Of a stretch of DNA of 64,000 bases, positions 63,129 through 64,000 are shown in pieces. The DNA is taken from the NCBI RefSeq assembly GCF_012273515.2, contig NZ_CP050975.2, positions 6,324,001 through 6,388,000 of the forward strand, written 5' to 3'. Position 1 is the stretch's first letter; every line of letters starts with the position of its first letter. The notes below the pieces were generated by a model that was not told where the DNA came from, made no database searches, and worked only from the letters and a program-made list of their open reading frames with translations. This DNA comes from Streptomyces sp. RPA4-2. GTDB taxonomy: Bacteria > Actinomycetota > Actinomycetes > Streptomycetales > Streptomycetaceae. The position numbers and the translations under genes are program-made.

Positions 63129-64000
63129 CGCGTCCGTCCGCGTACGTTTCTGTCCGTCCCCGACCGGCAACCCCCATGTGGGCCTGGTCCGTACGGCCCT
63201 GTTCAACTGGGCGTTCGCCCGGCACAACGAAGGCACCCTGGTCTTCCGCATCGAGGACACCGACGCGGCCCGCGACTCCGAGGAGTCGTACGGCCAGCTG
63301 CTCGACGCGATGCGCTGGCTGGGCTTCGACTGGGACGAGGGCCCCGAGGTCGGCGGCCCGCACGCGCCCTACCGCCAGTCGCAGCGGATGGACCTCTACA
63401 AGGACGTCGCCCAGAAGCTGCTGGACGCCGGCCACGCGTACCCCTGCTACTGCTCCACCGAGGAGCTGGACGCCCGCCGCGACGCCGCCCGCGCCGCCGG
63501 CAAGCCCTCCGGCTACGACGGCCACTGCCGCGACCTCTCCGCCGAGCGGAAGGCCGCGTACGAGGCGGAGGGCCGCACGCCGATCGTCCGCTTCCGGATG
63601 CCCGACGAGACGATCACCTTCACGGACCTGGTCCGCGGCGAGATCACATACCTCCCGGAGAACGTGCCGGACTTCGGCATCGTACGAGCCAACGGCGCGC
63701 CCCTGTACACGCTGGTCAACCCGGTCGACGACGCCCTGATGGAGATCACCCACGTCCTGCGCGGCGAGGACCTGCTCTCCTCCACCCCCCGGCAGATCGC
63801 CCTCTACAAGGCGCTGACCGAGCTGGGCATCGCCAAGGAGACCCCGGCCTTCGGCCACCTCCCGTACGTCATGGGCGAGGGCAACAAGAAGCTCTCCAAG
63901 CGCGACCCGGAGTCCTCGCTCAACCTCTACAGGGAGCGCGGGTTCCTCCCCGAGGGGCTGCTGAACTACCTCTCCCTGCTCGGCTGGTCGCTCTCGGCGG
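63121..64000 (+). CDS. gltX: Glutamyl-tRNA synthetase, N-terminal part (3' end beyond window)
   Basis: 293 codons are visible, with no stop before the window edge. The class I synthetase HIGH region reads [28 protein letters not shown], followed by [16 protein letters not shown], a Cys-rich zinc-like loop ([14 protein letters not shown]) and the KMSKS equivalent [14 protein letters not shown]. It charges tRNA-Glu (and possibly tRNA-Gln, as most actinobacteria lack a glutaminyl enzyme). GTG 63121 overlaps the end of the previous gene by eight bases, with AAGGTGA upstream. A protein of about 490 residues is expected. Confidence 0.96.
   Translation, partial: MANASVRVRFCPSPTGNPHVGLVRTALFNWAFARHNEGTLVFRIEDTDAARDSEESYGQLLDAMRWLGFDWDEGPEVGGPHAPYRQSQRMDLYKDVAQKLLDAGHAYPCYCSTEELDARRDAARAAGKPSGYDGHCRDLSAERKAAYEAEGRTPIVRFRMPDETITFTDLVRGEITYLPENVPDFGIVRANGAPLYTLVNPVDDALMEITHVLRGEDLLSSTPRQIALYKALTELGIAKETPAFGHLPYVMGEGNKKLSKRDPESSLNLYRERGFLPEGLLNYLSLLGWSLSA

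Overview
This window reads as a core chromosomal segment of a Streptomyces (or a very close relative). The DNA is GC-rich throughout, with codon third positions dominated by G and C and frequent GTG starts. Gene content and order (ilvBNC-serA, a proline dehydrogenase/P5C dehydrogenase pair, leuB, ilvE, a urease-like pair, a citramalate-synthase-like gene, accB-accE, two tandem conservons, gltX) match, from memory, the S. coelicolor region around SCO5511-SCO5547. I ran no searches. No prophage, insertion sequence, CRISPR array, rRNA or tRNA was seen.

Layout. 1-4.9 kb: the 3' end of a large LuxR-type regulator, a small acidic protein, a sugar-dehydrogenase-like lipoprotein with an apparent frameshift, an aldo/keto reductase and a D-2-hydroxyacid dehydrogenase. 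5.3-8.4 kb: a membrane GGDEF/EAL protein with a degenerate EAL half. 8.4-14.2 kb: branched-chain amino acid and serine synthesis (ilvB, ilvN, ilvC, serA), headed by a classical attenuation leader coding Ile-Leu-Val-Leu. 14.3-19.9 kb: a second large LuxR regulator, a repeat-rich spacer, and a divergent MFS exporter/TetR pair with an operator between them. 19.9-24.7 kb: a frameshifted PucR-type regulator, proline catabolism genes and an AAC(2')-like acetyltransferase. 25-29.5 kb: a 42-codon gene behind a structured leader, a Tat-exported phosphatase, leuB and ilvE. 29.6-32.1 kb: a two-helix membrane protein of unknown role and a KamA-like radical SAM enzyme. 32.1-37.9 kb: an NCS1 permease divergent from ureAB-ureC-agmatine deiminase-tetR. 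38.3-39.9 kb: a citramalate synthase with a leader hairpin. 40-45.1 kb: divergent secreted GH30 and GH3 glycosidases with matching promoters. 45.2-50.6 kb: a membrane protein, a GNAT enzyme, YceI, and acyl-CoA carboxylase subunits accB/accE. 50.8-61.4 kb: two back-to-back conservons (sensor-like histidine-kinase-fold protein, roadblock protein, DUF742 protein, small GTPase). 61.8-64 kb: small ORFs, a fumarylacetoacetase-family gene and gltX, cut by the window edge.

How the genes fit together. ilvBNC, leuB, ilvE and cimA cover most of valine/isoleucine synthesis plus one leucine step, spread over separate transcription units of which at least two have leader hairpins suggesting attenuation. 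The proline genes form a catabolic unit next to their likely regulator. The most interesting possibility is the urease-like cluster. It has no ureDEFG accessory genes in the window, an altered active-site flap, and sits beside agmatine deiminase, so its substrate could be a substituted urea such as N-carbamoylputrescine. Two genes (1610-2775 and 19946-21210) each look broken by one missing base in a short homopolymer, so sequencing error should be excluded before calling them pseudogenes.
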